From contig CAJLXA010000003.1 of NCBI GenBank assembly GCA_905210485.1, forward strand, positions 1 to 64,000: a DNA stretch of 64,000 nt, given 5' to 3'. Shown here piece by piece: positions 61,301-64,000 of this stretch. A program made the position numbers and the translations under genes. A model generated the notes under the pieces. The model saw nothing but the letters and a program-made list of their open reading frames with translations. It searched no databases and was not told where the DNA came from. Every line of letters starts with the position of its first letter. Position 1 is the stretch's first letter. Source of the stretch: an uncultured Eubacteriales bacterium. Lineage in GTDB: Bacteria; Bacillota; Clostridia; Oscillospirales; CAG-272.

Positions 61301-62688
61301 CCATTCGTTACGATATCTGGGTCGACGACCTTGCCCGTCAGTATCACACGCTGAACAGTGCCATCGGTTCGCTTCAGACGTATCTCATTCAAAACGAGAT
61401 TTCCGTTATTGCGGAACGTATTCCCGACAGCGCGGAACTTACCCGGTACCGCAAACTCCTGACTGACAATGCGGTTCTGGCATTGCAGACGGCCATTACC
61501 GACGCAAGAGACAATGCATACCGTGACATGCGCTTCCAGAACACCATGAAGGTTCTTTTTGAAAACAAGGATCTGATCGGTAATGCACAGAATCTGTACG
61601 CTGAAAAACTGGCGGCTGCCAAACTGCTGTATGACGCCATCAACGACGAAACGCTGGACAGTGAAAACGGCGGAACGTGGAAACAACTTCGCGACGATGT
61701 AGCCGCATATCAGAGCGCGGTGGACGAAGCCGGCGATAATGCAACAGCCGAGCAACTGTTACGGCTTGAAGCCGCTAAACTGCGTCTCTCCTACAACATT
61801 GATCTTGCTACTCAGGCATATAGCGCCTACAATACCGATACGGCAAACGGCGTTTACAATGAAGAGTTGCTGATCGGTGCGGCAGAAGAAATCGTAACGT
61901 CTTCGTGGGGAACTCTTTCCGATTCGGAAAAAGCGCTCCTCAAGAATATGTACGACGTCTATAAGGCGGGCGGCACATGGGCGAACCAGATCGGCAAAAC
62001 GGTGACGGTTTCCGTCGACCGCAATGCGGTTCTGAACAGCGTGAAGGCCGCTTATGACGCACAGACCAAATATTTCACCGAGGCCGCTCTTCTTGATTTC
62101 CACACGGCATTGGCCGGTGCGATTGATGAAGCCATCGCGAGCTATTATGCCGAATTCGTAAACGCTTATATCGAAACCCTGACGTATACGTCGCAGAACG
62201 GTCAACCGGTTTATGAAACGTTGACGACATATGAATATGCCGCGCTTCGCGACGCTCTTGTACGTTTCTATGTGGCGAAGACCGAAGAAGCAACGCAGGC
62301 AAATGTCGAAGCGTTTGTTAAGAACTTCCTGAATAATGCCAACGGCAACAGCGAAGAACTGACAAATGTTCAGAAGTCGATTATCCGTGATACAATCGCA
62401 TATCTTACCGGCGCAGGTTTTGCCGGCGATAAAGTGGTGGATCTTACCGCCATCGAAGTAACGCCGGACATCATCTTCACCGAAGAAGACGCGACCGACG
62501 CCGAATATGTCGGCACACCGTATACCGTGAATGACGATTCGGTAGTGATGGTGATCTACGAAAGCGCCGATAAAACGCAGCGCAAAGGATTTATCCTGAA
62601 CTATAACGTATTTGATGTGACGGTTCGTTATAACGGTACGGTCTACACTATTTCGTCCTACGGTTTTGCAACCGTGAATCTTGATTAA
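58348..62688 (+). CDS. Very large exported DUF5696-type protein
   Basis: A 1446-residue exported protein. A signal peptide (NILSMLLAVVMVFACVSGLF, end near VKAADD) precedes a beta-rich region (about 60-640, e.g. SADGSYELHANVYTGEVYYK). An Ala/Glu helical hairpin is inserted at about 672-720 (CEAKAAEYVQKAAAARNENN). The next part, about 725-960, shows strand-loop motifs of a TIM-barrel hydrolase (FKLTGFANGGMTATYPNKVK, KLGIYPEFEF, PFIGMVLHGYVNYAGGA), which is my reading and not an established activity. A long helical region (980-1360) and a final beta strand group (GFILNYNVFDVTVRYNGTVY) end it. I recognise it as DUF5696-like. It may bind or cut the glycan imported by this locus. The ATG at 58348 follows AGGAG with 8-nt spacing. 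Confidence 0.78.
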   Translation: MKMKNILSMLLAVVMVFACVSGLFGTVSVKAADDTDDGEEDLKPYEVAAAAALQNAYTSISEKVRRENTAGYTRLVATSADGSYELHANVYTGEVYYKNTKTGQFLSTNPASLSSVATAQKPLALSQLSVKYMDLTGTTATMVSFTEAAQRGQVTIKQIRNGIRVEYTIGRTDTNYLLPGWITEDRFESLILTPICNYILQIISDEAYEDVDIEVLQNKYAEYVAEYEENPKLHAESYADQYALLSVGDEYGVDLTDSTYSKAANIAYFQYMRIRATYALQDPNDLADGSDAKIELLAKYKICSQVDKDTGKFYVIYTVDDTLPDKSKKLYESYIKTYCAETYTYDDKAYDTEETGYVSTDEAPAFFRMALEYSIADDGTLSVRLPANSIRYDSTNFTLLSVDVLPFFGAGNVNDEGYAFYPDGSGALLEFSDLRSQVSAGSLTNRVYGEDYVYYKISAKHQESIRMPVYGIVDTSKRTTQITELDYDRVTGEIIETKKDIVTSETTGFVAYLTEGEALASLTVAFGGSSAHNYTSIYPTYTPTPTDSYKLVDAISVSTDATEWTVASKKKYTDNFTIQIQMLSDTAKATEAGITNYYEASWIGMAQAYRDFIWKGKNSFTSADVSDSLPLYIESFGTVKATDKILSIPVTVDKALTTFDDVITMYKELSAYKTDCEAKAAEYVQKAAAARNENNIILAEEYEKTAAEYAEKAAASSDMSNIKFKLTGFANGGMTATYPNKVKWMKSVGGARGFEKLLNYAANDTNGKLGIYPEFEFSYVANKKSFDGISLKADAARSVDNRYASQAVYDCVYQTFTTYFHVLMSPDAIAKHYAKFTKSYSKNKGVTGISASSLGSDLNSSFSEDNPQNREDSKSILSDVLADMKEEYGSVMISGGNAYTLKFADHIIDIPLDSSNYKYSSRTIPFIGMVLHGYVNYAGGATNEAGDSKYQLLRSIENGASLYYILSYANTTILKDDLLLNTYYSIRYDIWVDDLARQYHTLNSAIGSLQTYLIQNEISVIAERIPDSAELTRYRKLLTDNAVLALQTAITDARDNAYRDMRFQNTMKVLFENKDLIGNAQNLYAEKLAAAKLLYDAINDETLDSENGGTWKQLRDDVAAYQSAVDEAGDNATAEQLLRLEAAKLRLSYNIDLATQAYSAYNTDTANGVYNEELLIGAAEEIVTSSWGTLSDSEKALLKNMYDVYKAGGTWANQIGKTVTVSVDRNAVLNSVKAAYDAQTKYFTEAALLDFHTALAGAIDEAIASYYAEFVNAYIETLTYTSQNGQPVYETLTTYEYAALRDALVRFYVAKTEEATQANVEAFVKNFLNNANGNSEELTNVQKSIIRDTIAYLTGAGFAGDKVVDLTAIEVTPDIIFTEEDATDAEYVGTPYTVNDDSVVMVIYESADKTQRKGFILNYNVFDVTVRYNGTVYTISSYGFATVNLD

Positions 62689-62704
62689 AGGAGGGAACTG
62701 AATA

Positions 62705-63673
62705 ATGAAAAATACAACTATGGCTATTCCTTCCGTCAAGAAGCATAAGAAGGCCTCGCTCGACGCGCGCAAAGCGCGCGCGGGCTGGTTCTTCGTCCTG
62801 CCTTTCGTAATCGGTCTTGTTCTGATTTATCTGCCGATCGTTATCGACTCGATCTGGTTCAGTTTTAACACAATCAAACCGATTCCGGTGCGTGAAGGCG
62901 GCGGTTATCAGCTGGTTTTTGAAGGTTGGAACTTCTATCGCTCCGCTTTGGTCGGCGATATGTCCACAACGTATCTGCAAAAACTTCTTTCCGGTATTCA
63001 GCAACTGGTTCTGGATGTTCCCGCGATCGTCATTTTCTCTCTCTTCATCGCGGTTATTCTGAATCAGAAGATGGTCGGACGCGCCGCATTCCGCGCAATC
63101 TTCTTCATACCGGTTATTATCGCTACCGGCCTTATGGAAACGATCAATGCCGCGGATACGCTGGCATCTTCCATGGAGAACGGTACGTCGATGGGTGAAG
63201 AGACCAGTGCGACAACGCAGATCATCTCCACAATGGACGTGGAACGCTTGTTTGAAAACATGAAAGTCGGTAAAGAACTGGTTATATACATCACGAACCT
63301 TGTTAACAGTATTTATAATATCGTTAACCGTTCGGGCGTACAGATGCTGATCTTCCTTGCCGGTCTTCAGTCCATTTCCCCCGCGATTTACGAAGCCTGT
63401 GAAATTGAAGGCGCGACCGCATGGGAAACTTTCTGGAAGATTACTTTCCCGATGATAAGTCCGATGATACTTGTCAACGCTATTTACACGATTATCGACT
63501 CTTTCACAACCAACACGAACGTTGTTATGTCGTACATTTCCTCTGAAGTATACAACAGCAGTCAGGGTGTGGCGACAGCAATGTCATGGATATACTTCGT
63601 TGTCATAATGGCCATTATCGGTCTTGTGACGCTGATATGTTCCAGTTTCGTGTTCTACCAGAAACGTAATTAA
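62705..63673 (+). CDS. ABC sugar transporter permease, MalF/LplB type (second pair)
   Basis: A 322-residue permease. After a basic N-terminus (VKKHKKASLDARKARAGWFF) it has six membrane segments with a large periplasm-side loop of about 60 residues between them (ETSATTQIISTMDVERLFEN). The EAA loop is YEACEIEGATAWETFWKIT then FPMISP. It starts 16 nt after the DUF5696 gene, with GGAGGG before the ATG. It differs clearly from the first pair, so the locus encodes two separate pores. Confidence 0.93.
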   Translation: MKNTTMAIPSVKKHKKASLDARKARAGWFFVLPFVIGLVLIYLPIVIDSIWFSFNTIKPIPVREGGGYQLVFEGWNFYRSALVGDMSTTYLQKLLSGIQQLVLDVPAIVIFSLFIAVILNQKMVGRAAFRAIFFIPVIIATGLMETINAADTLASSMENGTSMGEETSATTQIISTMDVERLFENMKVGKELVIYITNLVNSIYNIVNRSGVQMLIFLAGLQSISPAIYEACEIEGATAWETFWKITFPMISPMILVNAIYTIIDSFTTNTNVVMSYISSEVYNSSQGVATAMSWIYFVVIMAIIGLVTLICSSFVFYQKRN

Positions 63674-63686
63674 GGAGGCGGAAAAG

Positions 63687-64000
63687 ATGGATGCACAAAA
63701 AATGAAAGCTCCGAAAAAAGTCTATAATAAAGACGGCTACATCGTTTCCTTTGAAGATAAGGTTCCGTTCTGGGAAAGACTGAAGGGAAAAGTATTCTCC
63801 ACATACTTCCTTACCAACGTTGTCTGGTACATTTTCCGTCTTGTACTGATGATCGGTATTTCTTTCGTGATTCTGTACCCGTTTATCTCCAAGATCGCGG
63901 GTTCGTTCATGGCTCCCGAAGATTTCAAAGACGCGACGGTCAATATCATTCCGAAGCACTTCACGATCGGTACGTATAAGGCTATCTTCCTTGAGAATCA
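63687..64000 (+). CDS. ABC sugar transporter permease, MalG type, 5' part (second pair)
   Basis: The first 104 residues of a permease cut by the right edge. A basic and acidic cytoplasmic leader of about 50 residues (MDAQKMKAPKKVYNKDGYIV) is followed by the first membrane segment (FRLVLMIGISFVILYPFI) and the start of the periplasmic loop (PKHFTIGTYKAIFLEN). GGAGG lies 8 nt before the ATG at 63687, 13 nt after the partner gene. Confidence 0.9.
   Translation, partial: MDAQKMKAPKKVYNKDGYIVSFEDKVPFWERLKGKVFSTYFLTNVVWYIFRLVLMIGISFVILYPFISKIAGSFMAPEDFKDATVNIIPKHFTIGTYKAIFLEN

Noticed and set aside
59422..61755. A 777-codon minus-strand frame opposite the DUF5696 gene
   Set aside because: Opposite a signal-peptide protein with proper ribosome site and operon spacing; the antisense protein has no domains.

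Overview
The window is chromosomal DNA from a spore-forming, low-to-mid GC Clostridia-type Firmicute, probably a gut-type Oscillospiraceae or Christensenellales relative. The evidence is the rimP-nusA-rnpM-ylxQ-infB order, a Bacillus-like holB-ricT-trmN6-rsmI block, a T-box on thrS, strong GGAGG ribosome binding sites, near-consensus sigma-A promoters, and the sporulation-type genes cwlD and a SpoVB-like flippase. The genus cannot be fixed from sequence reading alone. I see no rRNA, CRISPR array, prophage or insertion sequence.

Layout. 1-2600: end of a serA-like gene, a small zinc-ribbon membrane protein, and cca. 2600-7910: the leftward rimP-nusA-infB operon. 7940-11700: leftward CYTH, SGNH hydrolase, metallophosphoesterase and DUF523 genes. 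11780-22040: rightward SpoVB-like flippase, DUF512 protein, der, obg, split transketolase, a WecB-like epimerase and an anchored DUF1508 protein. 22230-22905: a broken LRR-type surface protein gene. 22985-28960: leftward mnmG, then glmS-glmM and a stand-alone hexapeptide acyltransferase that looks like the missing half of GlmU. 29130-31760: an ArsR-HMA-P1B ATPase metal efflux operon with its operator. 31850-39860: thrS with its T-box, an HPr-like protein without the catalytic His, rsmI, trmN6, a ferredoxin, ricT, holB, and the rpsF-ssb-rpsR operon. 39960-43730: tmRNA, a GNAT gene with a tandem repeat at its start, a doubly broken TRIC/UPF0126 gene, a tyrosine recombinase and a membrane protein. 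43760-50140: cwlD, radA, an E2-like protein, tRNA-Ser(CGA), dCMP deaminase, a 43-residue peptide gene with a striking leader, and a ROK glucokinase.

50700-64000 is the most unusual part. One promoter with a palindrome in its spacer appears to drive more than 13 kb of closely packed genes: a 1122-residue carbohydrate-binding and solute-binding lipid-free exported protein, two ABC permeases, an exported beta-propeller/TPR/multi-TM protein, a 1446-residue DUF5696-type exported protein, and a second permease pair that runs off the right edge. No ATPase is present, so the importer probably borrows a shared one. I infer a surface system that binds, perhaps trims, and imports a complex glycan.

The other genes are mostly core information processing (translation initiation, tRNA and rRNA modification, trans-translation, recombination) and cell-envelope precursor supply (GlmS, GlmM and the acyltransferase, WecB, flippase).
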